From an uncultured Oscillospiraceae bacterium (GTDB lineage Bacteria > Bacillota > Clostridia > Oscillospirales > Ruminococcaceae), in the NCBI GenBank assembly GCA_900539695.1, contig UQDG01000013.1, positions 8,562 through 72,561 of the forward strand: 64,000 bases of DNA. Reading direction: 5' to 3'. Position numbers and translations under genes: made by a program. Below the pieces are notes generated by a model. It did not search any database and was not told where the DNA came from. It was given only the letters and a program-made list of their open reading frames with translations. Shown here one piece after another: positions 16,017 through 24,291 of the stretch (the stretch's first letter is position 1; each line of letters begins with the position of its first letter).

Positions 16017-16730
16017 TTACAGCACGCCAAACTTGGCAAACGCCTCGGTCACCAGCATGCCATTTTCAATGGCCTTGCGCATCGTCTTTTCGGTGCTGGC
16101 TTTTTCCAGCGCCTTTTCCAGCACTTCGGGCGCGATCTCTTTCGGGATGATCAGCACGCCGTCAATATCGCCGAACACGATGTCGCCGTTGTGGATCGTG
16201 ACCTGCCCAATCTCGATCGGGCACCGCCACTGGAACACATAGGTGCGTACCGAGGAATCCTGCGCCCAGGTGCCGGTGCAGAAAACCGGGAAGTTCTGCT
16301 CGATCACCTTCGGTGTGTCGCGAGTGTAGCCGTCCAGCACGGCGCCTACCGCACCACGGGCCTTGCCGCAGGCGGTCAGCAGCTCGCCCCATAGGGCGCT
16401 GTTGTGGGCACCGGTGGCGATATAAATTTCGTTGGGCTTCAAGTCGTCCAGCGCTTCGGTCATATAGCCAAAGGGCTTCTGTGCCTGGTACTCGTACACG
16501 TCATTTTCCAGCACGGTGCAGGCGTAACCGGCCAGTCTAAGCCGCTTGTCCTCGGTCTCGCCGGGCAGGATGTAGGGCGCCGTGGGCACCTGGGCCGCCA
16601 GCGGGCGGATGGAGGCAGGCAAAAACTGGTGCTTGTATCCCATCTGATCCAGAATATCGCCCACAACGGGGGTGTACAGCTTCTCCTTCATCAGGGCGAA
16701 CATTTCGTTGTCGTTTTTCCACATGGCCAT
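16017..16730 (-). CDS. RraA family protein (HMG aldolase/regulator-like)
   Basis: 237-aa RraA-fold protein. The core motif GAVLDGYTRDT carries the conserved DGxxRD, and GELLTACGKARGA precedes it. FGDIDGVLIIP is also typical. Family members are divalent-metal 4-hydroxy-4-methyl-2-oxoglutarate or oxaloacetate-type aldolases/decarboxylases; RraA itself inhibits RNase E. With no RNase E visible here, an enzymatic role is more likely. At 237 aa it is longer than E. coli RraA (about 160) and matches the longer Firmicutes branch. It follows nadE by 20 bases on the same strand, so both are probably one transcript. The pairing with NAD synthesis has no clear explanation. Confidence 0.82.
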   Translation of the reverse strand: MAMWKNDNEMFALMKEKLYTPVVGDILDQMGYKHQFLPASIRPLAAQVPTAPYILPGETEDKRLRLAGYACTVLENDVYEYQAQKPFGYMTEALDDLKPNEIYIATGAHNSALWGELLTACGKARGAVGAVLDGYTRDTPKVIEQNFPVFCTGTWAQDSSVRTYVFQWRCPIEIGQVTIHNGDIVFGDIDGVLIIPKEIAPEVLEKALEKASTEKTMRKAIENGMLVTEAFAKFGVL

Positions 16731-16750
16731 AACAGCACTTCCTTTTTATA

Positions 16751-18688
16751 TTACAGCGTGATCTTCTCCAGCTCGGCCATCCACAAAGCGTTGCAGGCAT
16801 CGCTGGGCATGCGCCAGTCACCGCGGGGGGACAGCGTGACCGAGCCGACTTTCGGGCCGTCGGGCAGACAACTACGCTTGAACTGCTGGGCAAAGAAGCG
16901 GCGGTAGAAATTCTTCAGCCAGGCCAGCAGTACTTCCGGCTCGTACTTGCCTGCAAAGGCGGTGCGGGCCAAGTGGTAAATTTTGGCAGGTCCAAAGCCG
17001 AAGCGCAGCACGTAGTACAAATAAAAATCGTGCAGTTCATAAGGGCCAACCAGCTTCTCGGTCTGCTGAGCGATGGTGCCGTCCTCAGCGGTGGGCAGCA
17101 GTTCGGGGCTGACGGGCGTATCCAGAATATCCAACAGCACATCGCTCAACTGCTTATCACCGCAGGTGTCGGCCACGTACTGTACAATGTGACGCACCAG
17201 CGTTTTGGGCACGCCCGCGTTGACACCGTACATGCTCATGTGGTCGCCGTTGTAGGTGGCCCAGCCGAGGGCCAGCTCGCTCAAGTCACCGGTGCCGATG
17301 ACAAAGCCGCCGTTTTTGTTGGCGTAGTCCATCAGCTCCAGCGTGCGCACGCGGGCCTGGCAGTTTTCAAAGGTGACATCGTAGGTCTGCGGGTCCTGGC
17401 CAATGTCCGCAAAATGGCTGTTGACGGTGTTGGTGATGTTGATCTCGGCAAAGCTGACACCCAGCGCCTCGCACAAAATTTCGGCGTTGGAGCGGGTGCG
17501 CTTAGTGGTGCCGAAGCAGGGCATCGTCAAGGCTACAATTTCTTTCGGGTCGCGGTGCAGCACCTTGCAGGCACGCACGGCCACCAGCAAAGCCAGACAG
17601 CTGTCCAGCCCGCCGGAGATGCCCAGTACGGCGCACTTGGCGTGGGTATGCTCGATGCGCTTGGCGAGGCCCTCCGCCTGGATGCGCAGGATCAGCTCGC
17701 AGCGTTCGGCACGGGCGGCGGTATCCTGGGGCACAAACGGCGTGGGGGAGACCTGCCGCGTCAGGGCCAGTTCCACAGGCGGCAGCTCAAACTCCACGCG
17801 GGTGTACCCGGCGGTCTCCGGCATAAAGGTGGTGTTGCGCTGGCGCTCCTGCATCATGCGGTCCAGGTCCAGCTCGGTCATAGCGGTGCCGCCTTCAAAG
17901 GGGGCAGTCTCGGCCAGCAGGGTGCCGTTTTCGGCAATCAGGTTATGCCCGGCAAAGGTCATATCGGTGGTGCTTTCGCCGTGGCCGGCGTCGGCGTAGA
18001 GATAGGCACACAGCAGCCGTGCGCTCTGCCCGCTGATAAGCTGGCGGCGGTAGGCGGCCTTGCCGATGGTCTCGTCGCTGGCGGAGAGGTTGGCAATCAC
18101 GGTCGCGCCGGCCAGTGCCAGCGCGCAGCTGGGGGGCACGGGGCTCCATAGGTCCTCACACACTTCTACGCCCAGCACAAAGCTTTTCAGCTGCTTGCAG
18201 CTGAAAAGCAGCCGCGTGCCGATGAGCGTTTCCTGCCCCGCGAACTCAATGCACTCCGGCTCGGCCATGCCGGGCACAAAGTGGCGCTTCTCGTAAAATT
18301 CGCCATAGTTAGGCAGGTGCTGCTTCGGCACCAGGCCCAGCAGCTCACCGTTGCACAAAACGGCGGCGCAGTTGTACAGCTTGCCGTCATAGGCAACTGC
18401 CAGGCCCACCAGCGCCACCAGGTTCAGCCCGCGGCTTGCCTCCAGGATGGCAGCCAGGCCGTCTTCGGCACCCTTCAGTAGGGTCTGCTGCAAAAACAGG
18501 TCGCTGCAGGTGTAGCCGGTCAGGCAAAATTCAGGAAAGCAGACCAACTGCACGCCCTGGGCCGCGTACACGCTCATAGCGTCAATGATCTGCTGGGCAT
18601 TATAGGCGCAGTCGGCCACGTGCAGGGCGGGGGTGGCGGCGGCTGCGCGGACAAATCCATTTTCAAAAGCGGGAAAGCTGTACTTCAT
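16751..18688 (-). CDS. nadE: Glutamine-dependent NAD+ synthetase
   Basis: 645-aa two-domain enzyme making NAD+ from deamido-NAD+, ATP and glutamine. The N-terminal nitrilase-type glutaminase shows CFPEFCLTGYTC (Glu53), VPKQHLPNY (Lys) and GVEVCEDLW (Cys nucleophile). The C-terminal synthetase domain has the PP-loop SGGLDS in VLGISGGLDSCLALLVA, and GTGDLSELALGW. Length fits the long glutamine-dependent form. AAGGAAG precedes the ATG on the minus strand, and a TTGCGA-N17-TATGAT promoter lies upstream. It is transcribed leftward with the RraA-like gene. Confidence 0.96.
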   Translation of the reverse strand: MKYSFPAFENGFVRAAAATPALHVADCAYNAQQIIDAMSVYAAQGVQLVCFPEFCLTGYTCSDLFLQQTLLKGAEDGLAAILEASRGLNLVALVGLAVAYDGKLYNCAAVLCNGELLGLVPKQHLPNYGEFYEKRHFVPGMAEPECIEFAGQETLIGTRLLFSCKQLKSFVLGVEVCEDLWSPVPPSCALALAGATVIANLSASDETIGKAAYRRQLISGQSARLLCAYLYADAGHGESTTDMTFAGHNLIAENGTLLAETAPFEGGTAMTELDLDRMMQERQRNTTFMPETAGYTRVEFELPPVELALTRQVSPTPFVPQDTAARAERCELILRIQAEGLAKRIEHTHAKCAVLGISGGLDSCLALLVAVRACKVLHRDPKEIVALTMPCFGTTKRTRSNAEILCEALGVSFAEINITNTVNSHFADIGQDPQTYDVTFENCQARVRTLELMDYANKNGGFVIGTGDLSELALGWATYNGDHMSMYGVNAGVPKTLVRHIVQYVADTCGDKQLSDVLLDILDTPVSPELLPTAEDGTIAQQTEKLVGPYELHDFYLYYVLRFGFGPAKIYHLARTAFAGKYEPEVLLAWLKNFYRRFFAQQFKRSCLPDGPKVGSVTLSPRGDWRMPSDACNALWMAELEKITL

Positions 18689-18724
18689 TCGCCAAACTTC
18701 CTTTTTATAAAGTAGTATAGGCCT

Positions 18725-18753
18725 ATCATAACACGGCGCAGGGCCAATCGCAA
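18725..18753 (-). promoter_or_regulatory. Promoter of nadE
   Basis: On the minus strand TTGCGA, 17-base spacer, TATGAT. The palindrome ATAGGCCTAT (18717-18726) abuts the -10 box around the expected start site and could be an operator. Confidence 0.65.
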
Positions 18754-18800
18754 GTAAAACGACAAAAAGAAAAATATAAAAGATAAAATGTAATATATAC

Positions 18801-18829
18801 TTGACATTACAGGAGAGCGGTGCTATACT
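18801..18829 (+). promoter_or_regulatory. Promoter of the XRE regulator gene, with overlapping inverted repeat
   Basis: TTGACA (18801-18806), 17-base spacer, TATACT (18824-18829). TGTAAT (18789-18794) and ATTACA (18806-18811) form an inverted repeat across the -35 box, suited to autoregulation by the encoded repressor. Confidence 0.75.
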
Positions 18830-18859
18830 GGTTACACCATCTGAAAGGAGGCAGGGAAG

Positions 18860-19057
18860 TTGGCCAAAAACCTGAAACTGAAAGCCGCCCGCGCCGAAAA
18901 GGACATGACGCAGGGGGCACTGGCGGAGGCTGTCGGCGTATCGCGCCAGACCGTCAACGCCATTGAAAAAGGGGAGTATAACCCCACCATCAATCTTTGC
19001 CGCAGCATCTGCAAGGTGCTGGGCAAAACCTTAGATGATCTATTCTGGGAGGAATAA
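18860..19057 (+). CDS. Small XRE family transcriptional regulator
   Basis: 65-aa single-domain Cro/C1-type DNA-binding protein: LKAARAEKDMTQGALAEAVGVSRQTVNAIEKGEYNP is a complete HTH_3 motif, and it ends TLDDLFWEE as in YgzD-like regulators. The start is TTG at 18860, decided by GAAAGGAGG ending 8 bases upstream; no ATG is available. The following membrane protein starts 2 bases after the stop, a common Firmicutes pairing in which the small regulator controls both genes. Confidence 0.9.
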   Translation: MAKNLKLKAARAEKDMTQGALAEAVGVSRQTVNAIEKGEYNPTINLCRSICKVLGKTLDDLFWEE

Positions 19058-19059
19058 CT

Positions 19060-19542
19060 ATGAAATTAGCACAATTTTTCGGGAAAAATCAGTTGGACGA
19101 AATGCAGGAACGCACCATGCTTACCATCGAAAGCCGCGGCTTCTGGCTGGTCTGGTCGCTGCTGCTGGTTGTCTTGCTGGGGGAGGGATTGCTCGGCTTT
19201 ACCATGCGGGAGATGGCAGGCACCTGGGCTGTGTTTATGATTAGCTGCGTCTACATTGTCGTCGCCTGCCTGCGTGCAGGGATTTGGAGCCGGAACATCA
19301 AAGCTACCATCGGCGCAAATTTGATCGGCAGTCTTATTGCTGGCGCTGTGGTTGGCGTGTTCGCCTTTATCAAAATGTCAGCCTATGATGCGCCTCTGTC
19401 TATTATGTTGGCTGGCGCCGGTATTGCGGCGGGCACCACCTTCGTGTTGGCGCTGGTGGTACTCCAGCTTTGCAGCGCTGTCTACAAAAAGCGCCATGAA
19501 CAGCTGGAAAACGAGTTCGACAAAGAAGAAAAAGACGACTAA
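19060..19542 (+). CDS. Four-helix membrane protein, DUF6773-like, paired with XRE regulator
   Basis: 160 aa of unknown function. The N-terminal motif NQLDEMQERTMLTIESRGFW is followed by four hydrophobic segments at about residues 28-48, 53-72, 88-108 and 113-135, then a charged tail KKRHEQLENEFDKEEKDD on the presumed cytoplasmic side. The family is usually found directly after a small XRE regulator, as here. I assign the DUF6773 name from memory of the N-terminal pattern. Nothing points to a specific function. Confidence 0.7.
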   Translation: MKLAQFFGKNQLDEMQERTMLTIESRGFWLVWSLLLVVLLGEGLLGFTMREMAGTWAVFMISCVYIVVACLRAGIWSRNIKATIGANLIGSLIAGAVVGVFAFIKMSAYDAPLSIMLAGAGIAAGTTFVLALVVLQLCSAVYKKRHEQLENEFDKEEKDD

Positions 19543-19563
19543 ATAACATACGTACCAACGAAT

Positions 19564-19603
19564 AAAAGGGGCGGCACTGCGCTATGCGGTGCTGCCTCTT
19601 TTT
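19564..19603 (+). terminator. Terminator after the XRE/membrane protein pair
   Basis: GGGGCGGCAC ... GTGCTGCCTC stem followed by TTTTT, 20-25 bases after the stop. Confidence 0.82.
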
Positions 19604-19676
19604 GCTGTGTGCTGCCCTCAAAAACTGTGCTGCGGTCAGAAATCGGACCGCAGCGCAAAAAATCCAGAACTAGCGC

Positions 19677-19705
19677 TTGTGCTTTTGCGCCTGATTTGCT
19701 ATACT
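19677..19705 (+). promoter_or_regulatory. Promoter of the miaB-ricA-mutS-mutL-miaA run
   Basis: TTGTGC (19677-19682), 17-base spacer, TATACT (19700-19705). The predicted start near 19712 supports the TTG at 19763 as the miaB start. A perfect 9-bp hairpin GCTGCGGTC/GACCGCAGC lies just upstream at 19629-19654. Confidence 0.65.
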
Positions 19706-19762
19706 AATATGGTATATCTGGATTTTGTGCCTGTATGCAGGCACCTGCAAGGAGAACTGGAC

Positions 19763-21148
19763 TTGGAAAAACTGACCTATACCCACAACGAAGCCGCCGC
19801 CAAGGTGCTGGCCTCGTTTTACGATACGCCGCCCCTGGCCTATGTGCGCAGCTACGGCTGCCAGCAGAACGTCAATGACGGCGAGAAGATCAAGGGCGTT
19901 TTGCAGGATGTCGGCTTTGGCTTGTGCGATAACGTTGAGCATGCCGACCTCATCCTTTTCAACACCTGCGCCGTGCGCGAACATGCCGAACAGCGTGTTT
20001 TCGGCAACGTAGGTGCGCTGAAAAAGCTGAAAGAGCAGAACCCGCGCCTCATCATCGGCGTTTGCGGCTGCATGGCCCAGCAGGCCCACATCGTGGAGAA
20101 GCTGCGCCAGAGCTACCCCTACGTCGACCTGGTCTTCGGCGTGGACGGCATCGACCGCCTGCCCGCCATGCTGGCCAAGCGTATCAGCCGCGGCAAGCGC
20201 TACCTCGAAAACCCCGAGGAGCGCAACGCCGTCGTCGAGGAAATGCCCATCCGCCGTGATTCCGGCTTCCGCGCCTGGCTGCCCATCATGTACGGTTGTG
20301 ATAACTTCTGCACCTACTGCATCGTGCCCTACGTCCGCGGACGGGAGCGCAGCCGTGAACCCGCCGCCATCCTGGCCGAGTTCAAGGAGCTGATTGCCCA
20401 AGGCTACAAGGAAATCACCCTGCTGGGCCAGAACGTCAACAGCTATGGCAAGGGCCTTGCGGAAAAGATCGATTTTTCCGACCTGCTCAACCTGCTCTGC
20501 ACCGTGCCCGGCGACTACCAGATCCGCTTCATGACCAGCCATCCCAAGGACGCCAGCCGCAAGCTGATCGACACCATCGCCGCGCAGGAGCATCTGTGCA
20601 AGCACATCCACTTGCCGGTGCAGTCCGGCAGTGACCGCCTGCTGAAAGAGATGAACCGCCACTACACCGTGGCCCAGTATATGGATCTCGTCGACTACGC
20701 CCGGGAAAAGATCCCTGGCGTGACCTTCTCCAGCGACATCATCGTCGGCTTCCCCGGCGAGACTGAGGAGGACTTCCAGGCAACGCTGGATCTCGTCCGC
20801 AAGGTGGGCTATATGCAGCTGTTCACCTTTATTTACTCCAAGCGCACCGGCACCCCGGCAGCGAAGTTCGACGACCCCACCACCCATGCCGAGAAAGCCG
20901 CCCGCATGGAGCGCCTGCTGAAAACGCAGGATGAATTTGCCTTTGCGGCCACCGCTGCCATGGCCGGCCAGACCGTCCGCGTACTGGTCGAAGCCGCAGG
21001 CCGCACCGCCGGTACTGTCAATGGCCGCCTGGACAACAACCTGGTGGTCGAGTTCCAGGCTCCGGAATCCCTCATCGGTCAGTGGGCAAACGTCCACCTG
21101 ACCGGCTCCCGCGCCGCCTTGCTGGTAGGCGAGCTGGTGCAGGACTAA
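19763..21148 (+). CDS. miaB: tRNA-2-methylthio-N6-dimethylallyladenosine synthase
   Basis: 461-aa radical-SAM methylthiotransferase that adds a methylthio group at C2 of i6A37 in tRNAs reading U-starting codons. The N-terminal [4Fe-4S] ligands are Cys33 (SYGCQQN), NTCAVREHAEQR and GVCGCMAQ. The radical-SAM cluster is CDNFCTYC, followed by IVPYVRGRERSR. A C-terminal TRAM domain ends the protein. The TTG start has AAGGAG 8 bases upstream and lies just after the predicted transcription start; longer in-frame starts at 19589 or 19709 lie before or at that point. Its substrate-making partner miaA is encoded five genes later in the same direction. Confidence 0.95.
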   Translation: MEKLTYTHNEAAAKVLASFYDTPPLAYVRSYGCQQNVNDGEKIKGVLQDVGFGLCDNVEHADLILFNTCAVREHAEQRVFGNVGALKKLKEQNPRLIIGVCGCMAQQAHIVEKLRQSYPYVDLVFGVDGIDRLPAMLAKRISRGKRYLENPEERNAVVEEMPIRRDSGFRAWLPIMYGCDNFCTYCIVPYVRGRERSREPAAILAEFKELIAQGYKEITLLGQNVNSYGKGLAEKIDFSDLLNLLCTVPGDYQIRFMTSHPKDASRKLIDTIAAQEHLCKHIHLPVQSGSDRLLKEMNRHYTVAQYMDLVDYAREKIPGVTFSSDIIVGFPGETEEDFQATLDLVRKVGYMQLFTFIYSKRTGTPAAKFDDPTTHAEKAARMERLLKTQDEFAFAATAAMAGQTVRVLVEAAGRTAGTVNGRLDNNLVVEFQAPESLIGQWANVHLTGSRAALLVGELVQD

Positions 21149-21200
21149 ACCGCAAAAATTTCACGCTTTATTACATTTTTATTCATAAGGAGAACCTATC

Positions 21201-21608
21201 ATGGATTGCATTGATCTGTTTAAAAAAGCCGCCGCTGCCCTGCAGACCGACCCCCGCTACCTGGAGCTGGACGCTGCCCGCCGCGAGAACGACAGCGACG
21301 AAGAACTGCAGAACCTCATCGGTGAGTTCAACCTGGCCCGCCTGGACCTGAACAACGAGAGCGCCAAGGCCGAGACCAACGCCGCCCGCGTGGCCGAGCT
21401 GAACCAGCGCGTCAACGACCTGTACAGCCAGATCATGGCCAGCGAGGGCATGGTCCGCTACAATGCCGCCAAGTCTGAGTGCGAGGCCATGGTCAGCCAC
21501 ATTGACGCCATCATCAACACCGCCATGAATGGCGGCGACCCCATGACCGTGCAGGCCCCCTCCGGCGGCTGCACCGGCAGCTGCTCCACCTGCGGCGGTT
21601 GCCATTAA
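21201..21608 (+). CDS. ricA: YlbF/YmcA-family protein, RicA-like, with Cys-rich tail
   Basis: 135-aa helical protein of the YlbF/YmcA family (DUF964): LFKKAAAALQTDPRYLEL, NLIGEFNLARLDLN and NDLYSQIMAS are typical. In Bacillus subtilis RicA (YmcA) joins RicF and RicT in an Fe-S cluster-containing complex that works with RNase Y in mRNA maturation. It lies directly after miaB, exactly as ymcA follows ymcB in B. subtilis. The C-terminus GGCTGSCSTCGGCH has four Cys and a terminal His and looks like a metal or Fe-S ligand set. RicF and RicT are not in this window. Confidence 0.8.
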   Translation: MDCIDLFKKAAAALQTDPRYLELDAARRENDSDEELQNLIGEFNLARLDLNNESAKAETNAARVAELNQRVNDLYSQIMASEGMVRYNAAKSECEAMVSHIDAIINTAMNGGDPMTVQAPSGGCTGSCSTCGGCH

Positions 21609-21657
21609 ACCCTGACCCGTACAACCAACTTTTGCAAAAAACACAGGAGTGTGAACC

Positions 21658-24276
21658 ATGGCGGAACAAGCAGTTTCCCCAATGATGCAGCAGTATTTTG
21701 AAATCAAGAAACAACACCCGAACGAGATTCTGTTTTATCGTGTCGGCGATTTTTATGAGATGTTCTACGACGATGCCTTAACGGCCTCCCGAGAGCTGGA
21801 ACTGACACTGACCGGCAAAAACTGCGGCAAAGAGGAGCGCGCCCCCATGTGCGGCGTGCCCTTCCACTCCTACGAGACCTACGTCGCCCGCCTCATCGCC
21901 AAGGGCTACAAGGTCGCTATCTGTGAGCAGATGGAGGACCCCGCCTTGGCCAAGGGCCTTGTCAAGCGGGACATCATCCGCGTGGTCACCCCCGGCACTG
22001 TCATCGAGAGCAGCATGCTGGCCGAGGACAAAAACAACTACCTTTGCAGCGTTTACACCAAGCGCACCCGCGGCCGCTGGAAGGCTGGCATCTGCTTTGC
22101 TGACATCTCCACCGGCGAGGCCTACGCCACCGAGTTGAACGCCGAAAAGATCGGCGGTGCAATCATTACCGAGCTATGCCGCTACATGCCCAGTGAGATC
22201 CTGATTTGCCCGGCAATGCTGGACTTCAAGGATGTGACTGCCTACATCAAGCAGCATACCAACGCTCTGGTGGAACTGCGGGAGGATGCCTGCTTTAAGG
22301 ACAGCGTGATGGAAGCCGCCATGGCGAACCAGTTCGGCCCCGATTGGCGGGATGCCCTCGGCTACGAGAAGGATGCCTTGGTGCCTTATGCTGTGGCTGC
22401 CATGATCAACTACCTGCACGAAACGCAGAAGCACGGCGTCGAGCGTATCAAGACCGTGCAGAACTATGCCGACGCCCAGTACATGCGCCTGTCGCCTGTG
22501 ACTCGCGCGAACCTCGAACTGACCGAGACGATGCGCGGCCGCGAGAAGCGGGGCACCCTGCTTTGGGTGCTGGACAAGACCGAGACCTCGATGGGCAAGC
22601 GCCTGCTGCGCTCCTGGATCGAGCAGCCCCTTGTGGACGCCGAGGCTATCAACCGCCGCCTGTCTGCTGTGCAGGCGCTCTACACCGCCAACATGGCCCG
22701 CGCTGATTTGAAAGAAGCGCTCTCCCACGTCTTTGACATCGAGCGCCTGACCACCCGTATTCTCTACGGATCGGCCACCCCGCGGGAGGTCAAGGCCCTG
22801 GGCGATACCTGCGCGATGCTGCCGGAAGTGCGCAGCCAGGCCGCCGCCTGCGGTGCACCGCTGCTGAAAGACCTGGCTGACCAGATCGACCCGCTGGAAG
22901 ATATTCTGAACAAAATCACGACCGCGCTGGTCGATGACCCGCCCGCTACCTTAAAGGACGGCGGCGCCATCCGCGCCGGGTACAACAGCGAGGTCGACGA
23001 ACTGCGGGATATCATGCACGGCGGCAAAGGCTATCTTTCCAATCTGGAAGCCAAATACCGCGAGGAGACCGGCATCCCCAAGCTGAAGATCGGCTTTAAT
23101 AAGGTGTTCGGCTACTACATCGAGGTCAGCCGCTCCTACACTGACTCGGTGCCTGATACCTTCACCCGCAAGCAGACCCTGACCACCGGCGAACGCTACA
23201 TCACGCCGGAATTGAAAGAGCTGGAAAATAAAATCCTCGGCGCCAATGAGCGTCTGCTCGTTCTGGAACATCAGCTTTTCTCCGATCTGTTGACGGAAAT
23301 CTCCGACCAGATCGTGCGCATCCAGCGCACCGCCTCGGCGGTGGCCCAGCTGGATGTACTGGCTGGTTTTGCCGAGGCCGCACTCCAGAACAACTACGTC
23401 CTGCCGGTGGTGGATACCAGCGGCGAGATCGAGATCAAAGAGGGCCGCCACCCGGTCATTGAGCAGATGCTCAAGGGCAGCTTATTTGTCCCCAACGACA
23501 CCCTGCTGGACGAGGACGAGAACCGCATGCTGCTCATCACCGGCCCCAACATGGCCGGTAAATCCACTTATATGCGCCAGAACGCCCTGATCGCCCTGAT
23601 GGCTCAGATCGGCAGCTTCGTGCCCGCCGCCAGCGCTCATCTCGGTGTTGTGGATGCGATCTTCACCCGCGTGGGTGCTTCGGACGATCTGGCTGCCGGA
23701 CAGTCCACCTTTATGGTTGAGATGACCGAGGTGGCCGAGATCCTCAAGCATGCCACCAGGGACAGCCTGGTCATTCTTGATGAAATCGGCCGCGGCACTT
23801 CGACCTTTGACGGCATGAGCATCGCCCGTGCTGTGGTAGAGTATATCTGCGAGAACATCGGCTGCAAAACGCTGTTCGCCACCCATTACCACGAGCTGAC
23901 CAGCATGGACCAGGACATCCACGGCGTCAAAAACTATAACATCGCCGTCAAAAAGCGGGGGGAAGACATCACGTTCCTGCGCCGCATCATCGCCGGCCCG
24001 GCGGATGACAGCTACGGCATTGAGGTCGCCAAACTGGCGGGCCTGCCGGGCAGCGTGACCAAGCGCGCCCACGCCGTGCTGCGCCAGTTGGAGGCCAACG
24101 CCCCCGGCCGCAGCAACACGATGCAGCTGGACTTTGAGACCGTAGAAGCCTACAACAACCCCAGCGTGCCCAGCGAGGTGGTGGACAAGCTCCACAGCGT
24201 GGATATTGAAACGCTGACCCCGCTGGAAGCGCTGAACTTCCTGTACGAACTGAAAACCGTTTTAGATAAAGAATAA
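21658..24276 (+). CDS. mutS: DNA mismatch repair protein MutS
   Basis: 872-aa mismatch-recognition ATPase. The mispair-contact motif GDFYEMF (Phe32-x-Glu34) lies in the N-terminal domain. The ATPase has Walker A GPNMAGKST at 629-637, DEIGRGTSTFDGMSIA as Walker B/signature region and FATHYHEL. Length is normal (850-890). GTGTGAACC precedes the ATG at 21658, and ACAGGAG lies further upstream. It is 49 bases after ricA and 15 bases before mutL, forming the usual mutSL pair. Confidence 0.97.
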   Translation: MAEQAVSPMMQQYFEIKKQHPNEILFYRVGDFYEMFYDDALTASRELELTLTGKNCGKEERAPMCGVPFHSYETYVARLIAKGYKVAICEQMEDPALAKGLVKRDIIRVVTPGTVIESSMLAEDKNNYLCSVYTKRTRGRWKAGICFADISTGEAYATELNAEKIGGAIITELCRYMPSEILICPAMLDFKDVTAYIKQHTNALVELREDACFKDSVMEAAMANQFGPDWRDALGYEKDALVPYAVAAMINYLHETQKHGVERIKTVQNYADAQYMRLSPVTRANLELTETMRGREKRGTLLWVLDKTETSMGKRLLRSWIEQPLVDAEAINRRLSAVQALYTANMARADLKEALSHVFDIERLTTRILYGSATPREVKALGDTCAMLPEVRSQAAACGAPLLKDLADQIDPLEDILNKITTALVDDPPATLKDGGAIRAGYNSEVDELRDIMHGGKGYLSNLEAKYREETGIPKLKIGFNKVFGYYIEVSRSYTDSVPDTFTRKQTLTTGERYITPELKELENKILGANERLLVLEHQLFSDLLTEISDQIVRIQRTASAVAQLDVLAGFAEAALQNNYVLPVVDTSGEIEIKEGRHPVIEQMLKGSLFVPNDTLLDEDENRMLLITGPNMAGKSTYMRQNALIALMAQIGSFVPAASAHLGVVDAIFTRVGASDDLAAGQSTFMVEMTEVAEILKHATRDSLVILDEIGRGTSTFDGMSIARAVVEYICENIGCKTLFATHYHELTSMDQDIHGVKNYNIAVKKRGEDITFLRRIIAGPADDSYGIEVAKLAGLPGSVTKRAHAVLRQLEANAPGRSNTMQLDFETVEAYNNPSVPSEVVDKLHSVDIETLTPLEALNFLYELKTVLDKE

Positions 24277-24291
24277 AGGCAGGTGAGACCC

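Noticed and set aside
19629..19654. GCTGCGGTC/GACCGCAGC hairpin as a terminator
   Set aside because: No T run follows on the plus strand and there is no leftward gene for it to end; a normal terminator for the upstream gene already lies at 19564-19603.
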